Shown here in pieces: positions 45,834 through 55,069 of a stretch of DNA of 64,000 bases; the first letter of the stretch is position 1, and each line of letters starts with the position of its first letter. The notes under the pieces are model-generated. The model saw only the letters and a list, made by a program, of their open reading frames with translations. It ran no database searches and was not told the DNA's origin. The position numbers and the translations under genes are program-made. The DNA is from Tetragenococcus koreensis (GTDB taxonomy: Bacteria; Bacillota; Bacilli; Lactobacillales; Enterococcaceae): NCBI RefSeq assembly GCF_003795145.1, contig NZ_CP027786.1, positions 2,294,001-2,358,000 of the forward strand, read 5' to 3'.

Positions 45834-46925
45834 ATGACAGTAAACTTGTTAGCGGATATTACGAATTTAAATTTTGCTTACACCTTAGGACAACTTTCTT
45901 TAACAGAGTTAATTAAGCAGTTGCCTGAAGACCGACAACGTTTTTATATGTTTGGAACACCGATTTATAATAATTTAGGCGATTTAGCGGTTAGTGAAGC
46001 ACAAAAGAGATTTTTTGCAGAAAACTTTCCGGAATTAGTCTACATTGAAATCACCGAACCACAAACGGACCAAGCGATCGAGGAATTATTACCATTACTG
46101 CGCCCTGATGACATGATTGGCTATGTCGGCGGTGGGAATATTGGTAACTTACACATAGCGCATGAAATTCCGCGACGCAAAGTGTTTTCTACTTTTGTTA
46201 ACAACAAGACGATTTCTTTTCCTCAGTCTGTTTATTTTGAAGACACAGAAGAAGGACAAGAGGAATTAAGAAAAAGCCAAGAAGCTTATAATAAGAATCC
46301 TAATTTGACCCTTGTTGCAAGAGACACGCAAACACTAAATTATTTCAAAGAACATTTTGAGGTAAATGCCATTCTCACATCTGATATGGTTTTATTTCTA
46401 CAACCAAAACGCCCTGAGTTTGAGCGAGACGGTACGTTGTTTATCATGCGTAAGGATGCTGAAAAAGTCACATCAGATGAATTAATAGCGCAACTAACCA
46501 ACAGCTTGGAAAATGCTGGCGAAGAAGTAGAACCAACGGATACTGTGCTTTCTTTTAAAGCTTATGATGTAAAAACGGATGCAGATCCTCCCCTTGATAT
46601 TGTAAGGATATCTGAGCGGGATTGGTTATTGACGCTTAAATTAGATCAAATCAAAGCAAGCGAAGTGGTGGTAACCGACCGTTTGCATGGGATGATCTTT
46701 TCTGCCATTACACAAACACCGTGCCTTGTATTTGATAACAACTATGGTAAAGCGAGTGCGTTTTACTATAACTAGCTTGAAGATTTGGATTATATTCAAC
46801 ACACCACTGAAACAGATCCAAAAAAATTAACAGCGATGGTAAAAGATTTGAAAAATTACGACCATTCAGATACACTTGATTTTTCGCATACTTATGATGC
46901 GTTAATTAATTTGATCAAAGAATAA
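45834..46925 (+). pseudogene. Pyruvyl transferase paralogue with internal amber codon
   Basis: This is a tandem copy of the previous gene (NNLGDLAVSEAQKRFF; GYVGGGNIGN; VTDRLHGMIFSAI). ATG 45834 follows AAAGGAAG. The frame is interrupted by TAG at 46773-46775, where the intact paralogue has TGG (YYNW), and then continues in frame for 50 codons (EDLDYIQHTTE...LINLIKE) to TAA 46923-46925. The truncated product would lack the final helices. It may be a recent nonsense mutation, as no other damage is seen. Confidence 0.88.
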
Positions 46926-46947
46926 AAAACGAAAGGAGTCGTTTATT

Positions 46948-47190
46948 ATGGGTTGGTTATGGACAATTATCGTCGGTGGCGTCATTGGCGCAATTGCTGG
47001 CGCTATTACAAACAAAGGCGGATCAATGGGCATTATCTTTAATGTGATTGCAGGCCTGGTTGGTTCATCTATTGGACAAGCAATTCTAGGAAATTGGGGC
47101 CCTGTTATCGGCGGTATGGCGATTATCCCATCTATTATTGGGGCAATTATCGTTGTTGCAGTTGTTTCATTTTTCTTAGGTAGAAATTAG
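46948..47190 (+). CDS. GlsB/YeaQ/YmgE family membrane protein
   Basis: The 80-residue glycine-rich protein has three hydrophobic helices and the family pattern GWLWTIIVGGVIGAIAG and FNVIAGLVGSSIG. GlsB-type proteins are linked to general stress in enterococci, often with Gls24. The start ATG follows AAAGGAG. It lies 22 bases after the pyruvyl transferase relic and ends at a terminator (47197-47240). Confidence 0.9.
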   Translation: MGWLWTIIVGGVIGAIAGAITNKGGSMGIIFNVIAGLVGSSIGQAILGNWGPVIGGMAIIPSIIGAIIVVAVVSFFLGRN

Positions 47191-47196
47191 AAATTT

Positions 47197-47241
47197 AAAA
47201 TCGTCCTAGGCTGATCTTTTCAGCAGGGGCGATTTTTTTTG
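47197..47241 (+). terminator. Terminator after the GlsB-type gene
   Basis: AAAATCGTCCT pairs with AGGGGCGATTTT (one G-T pair) with an inner GGCTGA/TCAGC stem, followed by eight Ts. Confidence 0.82.
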
Positions 47242-47307
47242 TTGAAAAAAAGATTTGACTTATTTTTGCGTACTTATTAATGAATACAATTTATTAGGAG
47301 GCGCAAA

Positions 47308-48300
47308 ATGAGAAAGAAACCGCATGGCTTACAATGGCTGGAAACAGTCGGTCAACGTAAACAACTAAGCGAGAAAGAACGTTGGGACTTACAAAGATTG
47401 CAAAAAGGCGTTTTAGGAGAGAAACAAATGGATAAAATGGCGGAGACGTTTTTGTCGGGGAAAATAACGGCAATAGATGATATTACCTTGCAATACCAAT
47501 CAAGCATTGTCCAGATTGATAAAATATTGCTCATAGGCAGTATCGTGTATATCATTGACATGAAGTTTTACCAAGGAGACTACACTTTACAGGATGGGAG
47601 TTGGCAGCGTAATGGGAAAAAACTACCCACCAACATTTTGGAGCAATTGCGCAGAGCCGTACGAATCATTGAAAATATACTCAAAGAACAAGGAATACAG
47701 CTGCAAGTAAAAGGTGTTTTGGCCTTTTTGGATCCAGAATCAAATATTCAAATAAAAGATGATATTGCAGAAACAATCTTAACTTTTAATAAAATTCCGC
47801 TGTGGTTAACGAAGTTGAATCAACAATCGTCCGATGAACGCTACCCCCATTGGAAATCTATCCTTTTTCAATATCAAATAAACGACTTTCGAACAAAGTA
47901 TAAGTTAACGCATGCTGAAGCAGAACAACTGCAAAAAGGGATTTGTTGTCCTCGTTGTCATCAATTTCAAACGACGCCAAAAAGACATACTGTTCACTGT
48001 AGTTGTGGATATGTTGAGGCAAAAGCAACGGCATACGTACGGACAATCTGTGAATACGGTGTGATTTTCCATGACCAAGATCTAAAATTGAAAGATTTAA
48101 AGAATTTTTTTGGAAAAAACGTACAAGAAACATATTTGAAGTATATCCTGAAAAAGTATTTTACAGTGATTCAGAAGTCAACTAAAAGAAGTATCGGTCA
48201 TAGAAACGAAGGAATCTTATTTGAATACTGGTTTGAAAATAAAATGGACTATTTTAATAATTTAGAAAAAAGGAAAAATTGGAAAAATGCTAATTTTTAG
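47308..48300 (+). CDS. NERD domain protein with zinc ribbon
   Basis: The 330-residue protein has a nuclease-related (NERD) domain at about 30-150: GEKQMDKM, the acidic and lysine residues in VQIDKILLIGSIVYIIDMKFYQG, and QLRRAVRIIE. A zinc ribbon follows near residue 214 (CCPRCHQF...HCSCGY), and the C-terminus is helical and basic. NERD proteins are thought to act on nucleic acid, but no function is established. ATG follows TTAGGAGG. The 3' end runs directly into the 155-bp tandem repeats, so the last codons may be altered. Confidence 0.82.
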   Translation: MRKKPHGLQWLETVGQRKQLSEKERWDLQRLQKGVLGEKQMDKMAETFLSGKITAIDDITLQYQSSIVQIDKILLIGSIVYIIDMKFYQGDYTLQDGSWQRNGKKLPTNILEQLRRAVRIIENILKEQGIQLQVKGVLAFLDPESNIQIKDDIAETILTFNKIPLWLTKLNQQSSDERYPHWKSILFQYQINDFRTKYKLTHAEAEQLQKGICCPRCHQFQTTPKRHTVHCSCGYVEAKATAYVRTICEYGVIFHDQDLKLKDLKNFFGKNVQETYLKYILKKYFTVIQKSTKRSIGHRNEGILFEYWFENKMDYFNNLEKRKNWKNANF

Positions 48301-48700
48301 AAAAAGGTAAAAGATAGAGAAAGAAACATAAAAACATTATCCGAGAAAGAAAAGACGGATAACGTTTTAGACATTTATTCTCCGAAAAGTGAAAGATGGA
48401 TAAAGAAAAACAAAAGTATTATCTGAAAAAGAGGAGAAATCAGTATAAAAGCATGAAAAAGGTAAAAGATGAAGAAAGAAACATAAAAACATTATCCGAG
48501 AAAGAAAAGACGGATAACGTTTTAGGCATTTATTCTCCGAAAAGTGAAAGATGGATAAAGAAAAACAAAAGTATTATCTGAAAAAGAGAAGAAATCAGTA
48601 TAAAAGCATGAAAAAGGTAAAAGATGAAGAAAGAAACATAAAAACATTATCCGAGAAAGAAAAGACGGATAACGTTTTAAGAATTCTTTCTCCAAGGATA
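48301..48700. repeat. 155-bp tandem repeat, about 2.6 copies
   Basis: Copies start at 48301, 48456 and 48611 with the shared start AAAAAGGTAAAAGAT. The third ends near 48690. Each unit contains ATTATCCG and CGGATAA about 12 bases apart, the palindrome also seen at 8729-8914. The unit length is not a multiple of three, so it is not a coding repeat. It fills the gap between the NERD gene and the ABC exporter. Confidence 0.9.
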
Positions 48701-48748
48701 CCTATATAAGCAATACAGTGGCTTTTGGGAAAGAAAAGATGCTGCTAC

Positions 48749-50500
48749 TTATTCTTCAAACTGTACTCGGTACAATTGTTCGTAATAACCTTTTTTCTCT
48801 AGTAGATCTTCGTGAGTACCGGCTTCTACGATCTGGCCGTTTTCCATCACGAGGATTTTATCGGCAGATTGAATTGTCGACAGACGATGGGCGATCACAA
48901 AGCTGGTCCGACCTTCCATCATTTCAAGGAAAGCAGATTGGATTTTTTGCTCCGTCAGAGTATCTACGGAACTGGTTGCTTCATCTAGAATTAACATCGG
49001 AGGCTCGCTGACCATTGTACGTGCAATGGTTAGCAATTGCCTTTGTCCATCCGAAATTTTGATGCCATGATGGCCAATTGATGTATCCAAGCCGTGTGGC
49101 AGACGCATTACATAATCATACATATAAGCTTTTTGTAAAGCTGTATAAATTTCTTTATCGCTAGCAGCTTCATTGCCATAAGTCAAATTTTCTCGTAAGG
49201 TGGCATCAAACAGCCACGTATCTTGCAGCACCATGCCAAAACTTTTGCGGAGTTGATCACGTTTGATGTCATCAATATTGAGACCATCGAGTAAAATTTC
49301 CCCACTGTCTACTTCGTAAAAACGCATCAATAAATTCACTAGCGTTGATTTTCCTGCACCTGTTTTTCCCACGATAGCTATCGTTTCACCAGGTTTAGCA
49401 GTAAAATTAAAGTCCTCAATCAAAGATTGACCATTTTCATAGGAAAAATCAACGTAATTAAATTGGATCTCGCCTTTAATTGTTGGTAAATCTTGTTTAT
49501 CTGCATCTGAATCTTCTTCTTTTTTATCCAATAAATCAAAAGTTCGCGTCAGTCCTGCCAGAGCCATTTGAATTTGGGTCATGACACCAGAAATTTCAAT
49601 AAAGGGTTTCGTGAATTGGGTAGAATAGATCGTAAAACTTGAGACCACTCCGATTGTCACCAATTCGCTTCCGGATAAAATCAAATAACCGCCTGTAAAT
49701 CCCACAGCTAAATAAGCTAAATGATCAACAAAGCGTGATAAAGGATTGCTCAATGAAGAAGAAAATTGCGCTTTTTGTCCTTTAACGTATAATTCTTGAT
49801 TGATCTTTTCAAACTGTTCTTGATTATTTTCTTCTTGTTGAAAAGCTTTGACAATCTTTTGGTTACCTACCATTTCAGTAACAAATCCTGATACGGTGCC
49901 GACAATTTCTTGCTGTGCGGCAAAATTTGCTTGGGAAGACCTAGCCACTAGATAACTCACCAGAAAAATTATAGGCGTCGAAACTAGCACAACGATCGTC
50001 AAAACGACACTCATTCGCAGCATCATAAATAAAGCCAATAGCACAACCGACATTCCGGCAAATAATTGATTGAAAATCTGGGAAACAGCGATGGAGATGT
50101 TATCCATGTCATTAGTAAAATGACTGACGATATTACCATGTGACGTTTGATCATAGTACCGCAAAGGCAAACGATTCAGATGAGAAAAGGCATCTTTGCG
50201 TAAATCGGCTACTGCCCAATAGGCAACCTTGTTTCCTAGACGTTGAATGAGCCATTGACTGACCACCGTAAGCAATACAATACCTGCAAATAAGCCGCCT
50301 ATTTTAAATAAACCAGTAAAGTGAACTTGGTTTTCACCTACCAATTGATCAACACCACGACCAATTAAATAAGTAATATAAACTGTCGTTGAGCCAGCGA
50401 TCAGCCCAAAGAGGACAGCTAACCAATTTTCTTTTTTATATTTTGCTAAATAGGATAAAAAGCGACGAAAGCTAGTCCAGTCCAGCGACTTTGTTTTCAT
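48749..50500 (-). CDS. Heterodimeric ABC exporter subunit (catalytic Glu present)
   Basis: This 583-residue half-transporter has six membrane helices (1-320) and a nucleotide-binding domain: Walker A GKTGAGKST, Walker B LILDEATSSVD with the catalytic Glu, and a degenerate signature ISDGQRQ in place of LSGGQ. This combination, paired with the next subunit, is that of LmrD/EfrB-type subunits of multidrug or lipid exporters. Its start overlaps the stop of its partner by four bases. The substrate is not known. Confidence 0.92.
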   Translation of the reverse strand: MKTKSLDWTSFRRFLSYLAKYKKENWLAVLFGLIAGSTTVYITYLIGRGVDQLVGENQVHFTGLFKIGGLFAGIVLLTVVSQWLIQRLGNKVAYWAVADLRKDAFSHLNRLPLRYYDQTSHGNIVSHFTNDMDNISIAVSQIFNQLFAGMSVVLLALFMMLRMSVVLTIVVLVSTPIIFLVSYLVARSSQANFAAQQEIVGTVSGFVTEMVGNQKIVKAFQQEENNQEQFEKINQELYVKGQKAQFSSSLSNPLSRFVDHLAYLAVGFTGGYLILSGSELVTIGVVSSFTIYSTQFTKPFIEISGVMTQIQMALAGLTRTFDLLDKKEEDSDADKQDLPTIKGEIQFNYVDFSYENGQSLIEDFNFTAKPGETIAIVGKTGAGKSTLVNLLMRFYEVDSGEILLDGLNIDDIKRDQLRKSFGMVLQDTWLFDATLRENLTYGNEAASDKEIYTALQKAYMYDYVMRLPHGLDTSIGHHGIKISDGQRQLLTIARTMVSEPPMLILDEATSSVDTLTEQKIQSAFLEMMEGRTSFVIAHRLSTIQSADKILVMENGQIVEAGTHEDLLEKKGYYEQLYRVQFEE

Positions 50501-52212
50501 TGGTTTCCCTCCTCTTGTGAGGCGACGATTTCCTGATACTCTTGGGAAGTTTCTAATAGTTTTTCATGCGTCCCTTTAGCTACCAGACGGCCTGCCTCCA
50601 TAACAAAGATTTGACTGGCATCTTGAATAGAACGAATGCGTTGTGAAATGACTAAAACCGTGCAATCTAACCCCTTTAAGGTTTGACGTAGGTTATAATC
50701 GGTTTGATAATCTAAAGCACTTAAAGAATCATCAAGAATTAAAATTTCGGGCTGTTTAATTAGCGCCCGCGCAATGGTTAAACGTTGTTGTTGACCACCA
50801 GAAAGGTTTTTCCCGCCTTCATAAACCGGTGTGTCTAACCCTTGAGGTAAATGGGATACAAATTCTTGAGCCTGTGCAATTTCTAGTGCGCGCCAACATT
50901 CTTCATCGGTCGCGTCATTTTTTCCCCATTGTAAGTTTTCACGGATAGTACCAGTAAATAGGATGGCTGTTTGTTGGACCGTACCGACGTTTTTGCGTAG
51001 ATCAGTTAATGGCCACTTCCTTACATCCACATCATCGACCAAAACCGCGCCATCCGCTACATCATAAAAACGGGGGATGAGTTGTGTCAATGCAGTTTTC
51101 CCACTACCCGTTGGTCCGGTAATGCCAATTGTTTTCCCAGCTTCAACTGTGAAATCAATGTCTTTTAAAGCTAAACCAAAATCAACTGAAAAACGAAAAT
51201 CAACATGAGAAAACTGGATAGCGCCGCCTGTTTTTTTCGGTGTGGTACTTTCTTTTGGATCGTGAATTTCTACCGTTGCATCAAAGACCTCTTCTATCCG
51301 ACTTGCTGAAGCAAAAGCACGGGTAAAGATAACCACCAAGTTGGATACCACAATCAAAGCCAAGAGCATTTGGTTCATATAATTAACCAGAGCTAAAATT
51401 TGTCCTTGTTGTAACCCGCCGATATTTACTTTGAATCCACCAATGGTTAGAATGCCTAAAACGCCGATATTCATGATTAAAGTGGTTGCTGGATTTAATA
51501 AAGCGGAAATGTTGGATACGCGAACGTAGACCGAAGAAAGTTTATCGGTTGATTCATCGAAACGGTCAACCTCTGTTTTACGACGGCTAAATGCGCGAAT
51601 CACACGTACGCCGCTTAAATTTTGGGCTACAATTTCATTGATCCGATCCAGATAGCTTTGTACTTTTTGATATAAAGGAACAGAACGGGTAATGATTCCA
51701 AATAAAATTAAACAAAAAGTAGGGAGTACAATTAAAAAAATGAGTCCCATTTGCCAATCAATAAAAAACGCCATGACTACAGCACCTATACTTAAAAAAG
51801 GTGCTCGTACCACTAGGCGGATCAGCATCGCCAAAGCCAACTGTACTTGGTTGATATCATTTGTCATCCGGGTAATTAAGGTATCAGTACCGAAATCATT
51901 GAGTTCTTGATGTGAAAGCTGATTGACTTTTTTCATCAGCTGATTGCGTAATTCGGTACCATAGCCCTGCGATGCCACCGAGGCAAAATATTGACAAACA
52001 ACAGCACATCCGAGACCAATTATGGAAATCACCAGCATCCAAATTGCTCTATTTACTACAATAGGCCAATTGCCTTTTTGAATACCGTCATCGACTAAAC
52101 TTGCCATCAATAAGGGTAAAATTAATTCAAAAATCGCTTCTAGAAATTTGAATACGGGTCCTAAGATAATTTGTTTACGATAGCTTTTCGCAAAATGAAG
52201 CACCTGAGACAT
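50497..52212 (-). CDS. Heterodimeric ABC exporter subunit (degenerate site)
   Basis: The 571-residue partner half-transporter has six helices, Walker A GPTGSGKTA, a canonical signature LSGGQQQR, and Walker B LILDDSLSALD, where Asp replaces the catalytic Glu. Together with the other subunit this gives one canonical and one degenerate ATP site, the mark of LmrCD/EfrCD-type exporters. It is transcribed first. ATG 52212 follows GGAGGTCAG. A divergent small-gene promoter lies about 60 bases away. Confidence 0.92.
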   Translation of the reverse strand: MSQVLHFAKSYRKQIILGPVFKFLEAIFELILPLLMASLVDDGIQKGNWPIVVNRAIWMLVISIIGLGCAVVCQYFASVASQGYGTELRNQLMKKVNQLSHQELNDFGTDTLITRMTNDINQVQLALAMLIRLVVRAPFLSIGAVVMAFFIDWQMGLIFLIVLPTFCLILFGIITRSVPLYQKVQSYLDRINEIVAQNLSGVRVIRAFSRRKTEVDRFDESTDKLSSVYVRVSNISALLNPATTLIMNIGVLGILTIGGFKVNIGGLQQGQILALVNYMNQMLLALIVVSNLVVIFTRAFASASRIEEVFDATVEIHDPKESTTPKKTGGAIQFSHVDFRFSVDFGLALKDIDFTVEAGKTIGITGPTGSGKTALTQLIPRFYDVADGAVLVDDVDVRKWPLTDLRKNVGTVQQTAILFTGTIRENLQWGKNDATDEECWRALEIAQAQEFVSHLPQGLDTPVYEGGKNLSGGQQQRLTIARALIKQPEILILDDSLSALDYQTDYNLRQTLKGLDCTVLVISQRIRSIQDASQIFVMEAGRLVAKGTHEKLLETSQEYQEIVASQEEGNQ

Positions 52213-52269
52213 AACTGACCTCCTCGATTATTTACAATTATTGTACCCTAGGAAAAGAGGAAAAGAAAG

Positions 52270-52298
52270 TTGACAGAATAAATGAGTCTTGTTAGTTT
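52270..52298 (+). promoter_or_regulatory. Promoter of the small basic protein
   Basis: TTGACA (52270-52275) and TAGTTT (52293-52298) are 17 bases apart, 23 bases before the start codon. Confidence 0.6.
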
Positions 52299-52321
52299 AC
52301 CAACTAAGAGGTGAAAAATAA

Positions 52322-52489
52322 ATGCTAGGAAGAAGACGAGCCACTAGAAACTGGGCGCAAGCTTCAAAAAAGCTACGTACCGGACAAGGGCCCTCCAAGA
52401 AAAAGAATTTGAGCAAACAACAGCGCAAAGTGAAAGCCAGACGCAGAGGAGCTGTCGCTGGTGCAATCAGATCAGCCTTTAAGAAATAG
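52322..52489 (+). CDS. Small, highly basic hypothetical protein (55 aa)
   Basis: ATG 52322 follows AAGAGGTG and opens a 55-codon frame ending TAG 52487-52489. The product begins MLGRRRATRNWAQASKKL and ends AVAGAIRSAFKK, with about twenty Lys/Arg and almost no acids, so it could bind nucleic acid or ribosomes. It has its own promoter and ribosome site, unlike a random frame. I do not recognise the family. The following gene has a separate TATAAT at 52552-52557. Confidence 0.6.
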   Translation: MLGRRRATRNWAQASKKLRTGQGPSKKKNLSKQQRKVKARRRGAVAGAIRSAFKK

Positions 52490-52585
52490 TTAAGCTGCCA
52501 AATGCAGTTAACACAATAAATCGATGACATGACTGGAGCAATGCAAACTGGTATAATGTTTACGACAAGGAGGCGTTTAGAGACT

Positions 52586-53287
52586 ATGAAGACGCTTATT
52601 ATCGTTTCACATCCTGAAATCGATGAATCTGGCAGCCAGCAATATTTAAAAGAAGCATTGCCGGATACTGCAGAAGTTACGTATCACCACTTAGAATCGA
52701 CCTATCCTGCGGGGAAGATTGATATTAAACAAGAACAAGAGCTACTGCAAAACCATGATCGTATTATCTTGCAATTTCCATTGTACTGGTATTCCTCACC
52801 GCCCATGTTAAAACATTGGTTGGATGAAGTGCTGACCGAAAATTTTGCCTATGGTTTTGGTGGCAACAAGCTAAAAGGAAAAGAACTGGGTTTAGTGTTG
52901 ATGATCGGTATGCCAGAAAAAGAATACCAAGTGGGCGGTCGCGAAGGCTTTTCACTCAGTGCCTTAACAACGCCGTATCAAGCGATGGCTAAAAAAACGC
53001 AGATGCACTTTTTAAAACCATTTCTCATTTTCCAATTTCACTATATGGAAGAAATCGAAAAAATGCGCATGCTGATTGCTTACCAGCAATACTTGATGAT
53101 CGAAGATTTCGATACTTTACGTGCTAAAGAAACATGGTTCTTACAACAATTGGATACCATAAACGAGAAAACATTACCTGCTGGAAGTCCATTTGTTTTA
53201 GAACAAGTGAAAGAATTGATTGAAGATAATCGCATGGAATTAGATGAGATCCAAATGTATCTGGATCAAGCAGGAGGTTCTTGGTAA
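52586..53287 (+). CDS. Flavodoxin-fold NAD(P)H oxidoreductase (KefG/MdaB-like)
   Basis: The 233-residue protein begins TLIIVSHPEIDESGSQQYLKEAL and has the flavin-site motif LQFPLYWYSSPPMLKHWLDEVL and GLVLMIG, typical of the NQO1/KefG family of FMN or FAD quinone reductases. It continues with a less conserved helical C-terminus (170-233). I choose ATG 52586 with AAGGAGG upstream; an in-frame ATG 52529 would include the promoter. It overlaps the next small gene by one base. Confidence 0.87.
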   Translation: MKTLIIVSHPEIDESGSQQYLKEALPDTAEVTYHHLESTYPAGKIDIKQEQELLQNHDRIILQFPLYWYSSPPMLKHWLDEVLTENFAYGFGGNKLKGKELGLVLMIGMPEKEYQVGGREGFSLSALTTPYQAMAKKTQMHFLKPFLIFQFHYMEEIEKMRMLIAYQQYLMIEDFDTLRAKETWFLQQLDTINEKTLPAGSPFVLEQVKELIEDNRMELDEIQMYLDQAGGSW

Positions 53288-53472
53288 TGGAAGAAGATAT
53301 TCAATGGTCACTCGAACAGCTTGATCAATTAGTTGCAGGCAGTCTGGACTATAAACAAAAGGCTTTACTACTAGGAATGAGAGATTTACTTTTAGAACAA
53401 CAAAAACGTACCGAACAAATTCAAGGACAACTTGACGGTACGCTTTGGTCCCCCAACGATTGGGGCGAATAA
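53287..53472 (+). CDS. Small hypothetical protein (61 aa)
   Basis: ATG 53287 shares its A with the previous stop (TAATG) and has AGGAGG about 9 bases upstream, so it is translationally coupled to the oxidoreductase. The 61-residue acidic helical protein (MEEDIQWSLEQLDQLVAG...LLLEQQKRTEQIQGQLDG) has no recognised family. It probably works with the oxidoreductase. A bidirectional terminator follows. Confidence 0.75.
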   Translation: MEEDIQWSLEQLDQLVAGSLDYKQKALLLGMRDLLLEQQKRTEQIQGQLDGTLWSPNDWGE

Positions 53473-53521
53473 AAAGATTGTCGTTTTTGTACGCTGCATT
53501 TACGACAATCTTTTTTATTAT
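53472..53521. terminator. Bidirectional terminator
   Basis: AAAAAGATTGTCG pairs with CGACAATCTTTTT across a 19-base loop, with A- and T-runs on either side. It lies between convergent genes. Confidence 0.85.
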
Positions 53522-54675
53522 TTTCGTGCAGAATCAGACACGCTGTGGGCAACAATATTTACCACATCAGGATGAAAAACATCAGGGATAATATAATCGG
53601 CATTTAACTCCTCTTCTGGGATCACCGCTGCAATTCCCTTTGCGGCAGCAATCTGCATTTCATCTGTAATATCACTGGCACGTGAATCTAGTGCTCCGCG
53701 GAAAATACCCGGAAACGCCAACACATTATTGATTTGATTTGGAAAGTCAGAACGCCCCGTGCCTACAATAAATGCGCCACCTTCTTTAGCTTCATCTGGC
53801 ATAATTTCGGGCGTAGGGTTTGCCATGGCGAAAATAATCGGTTGGTCGTTCATCGCTTGGATCCATTCCTTTTGCAAGATATTACCAGCGGATACCCCAA
53901 TAAATACATCGGCGTCTTTTAATGCTTCCTGCAAATCGCCTTTTAAATGGTTTGGATTGGTTACTTGGGCAATTTCTTGATGTCGTTCATCTAAATCAGA
54001 CGCGTCAGCGGAAATGATCCCAGCTTTATCAACCAAAAGGATATTTTGCGCGCCAGCTGCTAAGAATTTTTTGGTGATGGCAATTCCTGCAGCTCCCGCG
54101 CCATTGATCACAATCTTGCTTTTAGCTATATCTTTTTTAACTAATTTTAAGGCATTATATAAAGCAGCTAAAACGACAATGGCGGTGCCGTGCTGATCAT
54201 CATGAAATACCGGAATATCCAAGCTTTCCTTTAAGCGCCGTTCAATTTCAAAGCAGCGTGGAGCCGCGATGTCTTCCAAATTAATCCCACCCAATGAAGG
54301 GGTGAGCGCTTGAATGTGCGAGATAATTTCCTCTGTATCTTGAGTAGCAAGACAAATCGGAAAGGCATCAATGTTGGCAAATTCTTTGAATAAAACCGCT
54401 TTCCCTTCCATTACAGGTAATGCCGCTTCGGGGCCAATATTACCCAAACCTAACACTGCAGAACCATCCGTTACAATCGCAACGGTATTTTTCTTAGTCG
54501 TATAAGTGTAGACATCTTCCTTATTTTCTGCAATGGCCGAACTCACCGCCGCTACTCCGGGAGTATAAGCGATGGCTAAATCTTCTCGATTTTGCACTGG
54601 GACTTTCGATCGTATCTCTAGCTTACCGCCCTTTTCCTGGCTAACTTTTAGCGCCTCTTTTTTTACATCCGTCAT
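53518..54675 (-). CDS. NAD(P)-dependent malic enzyme
   Basis: The 385-residue short-form malic enzyme decarboxylates malate to pyruvate. Seen are AYTPGVA (catalytic Tyr), the Lys in VMEGKAVLFKEFA, LEDIAAPRCFEIE (metal site), FHDDQHGTAI, the dinucleotide loop INGAGAAGIAI, and AMANPTPEI. This is the MaeE-like type with a single NAD fold. ATG 54675 follows AGGAGGAGA. It is monocistronic. No malate transporter or sensor kinase lies nearby. Confidence 0.93.
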   Translation of the reverse strand: MTDVKKEALKVSQEKGGKLEIRSKVPVQNREDLAIAYTPGVAAVSSAIAENKEDVYTYTTKKNTVAIVTDGSAVLGLGNIGPEAALPVMEGKAVLFKEFANIDAFPICLATQDTEEIISHIQALTPSLGGINLEDIAAPRCFEIERRLKESLDIPVFHDDQHGTAIVVLAALYNALKLVKKDIAKSKIVINGAGAAGIAITKKFLAAGAQNILLVDKAGIISADASDLDERHQEIAQVTNPNHLKGDLQEALKDADVFIGVSAGNILQKEWIQAMNDQPIIFAMANPTPEIMPDEAKEGGAFIVGTGRSDFPNQINNVLAFPGIFRGALDSRASDITDEMQIAAAKGIAAVIPEEELNADYIIPDVFHPDVVNIVAHSVSDSARK

Positions 54676-54857
54676 TTAGTTCTCCTCCTTTGAGAATTTG
54701 TCTTCACCCCCATTGTGAAATAAATCATTTTTTTTAGCAAGTGATTTAAGCAATCGCTATGTATGAAAGTGAAAATTAGCTCTCTATATTTGCGAAGATA
54801 ACAAAATATCACCGTTTTTGATGGATACCAAACAATGTCCATCCAATTTGCAAACCT

Positions 54858-54931
54858 ATTGGTGGGAACTTATAAAATGTACCACCGATCGGAAAAAATA
54901 TTGGAGGCAACTCACAAGATGAGCCACCAAT
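54858..54931. repeat. Dispersed ATTGG-GG palindrome, copies 2 and 3
   Basis: Two adjacent hairpin units: ATTGGTGGG...CCACCGAT (54858-54889) and ATTGGAGGC...GCCACCAAT (54900-54931). They match the unit at 32293-32326 in length (32-34 bases) and arm sequence. No gene is seen from 54676 to 55069. Confidence 0.6.
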
Positions 54932-55069
54932 AATTATGAATAATTGTGGCATGTACGAGAGAAACGATTTCAGTTACTATAAAGTTTAGCCTTAATAAAT
55001 TTTATAAAAGTTTCTTCCATATTGTGATTTAATAAACGTGTTGAAATGAACTTTAGAAAGGGAGATTTA

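Noticed and set aside
48396-48581. A 61-codon Lys-rich frame in the 155-bp repeats
   Set aside because: The repeat unit is not a multiple of three, so the frame is different in each copy; it is a by-product of A-rich repeats.
48301-48700. CRISPR array
   Set aside because: The whole 155-base unit repeats, with no short repeats alternating with unique spacers, and no cas gene is near.
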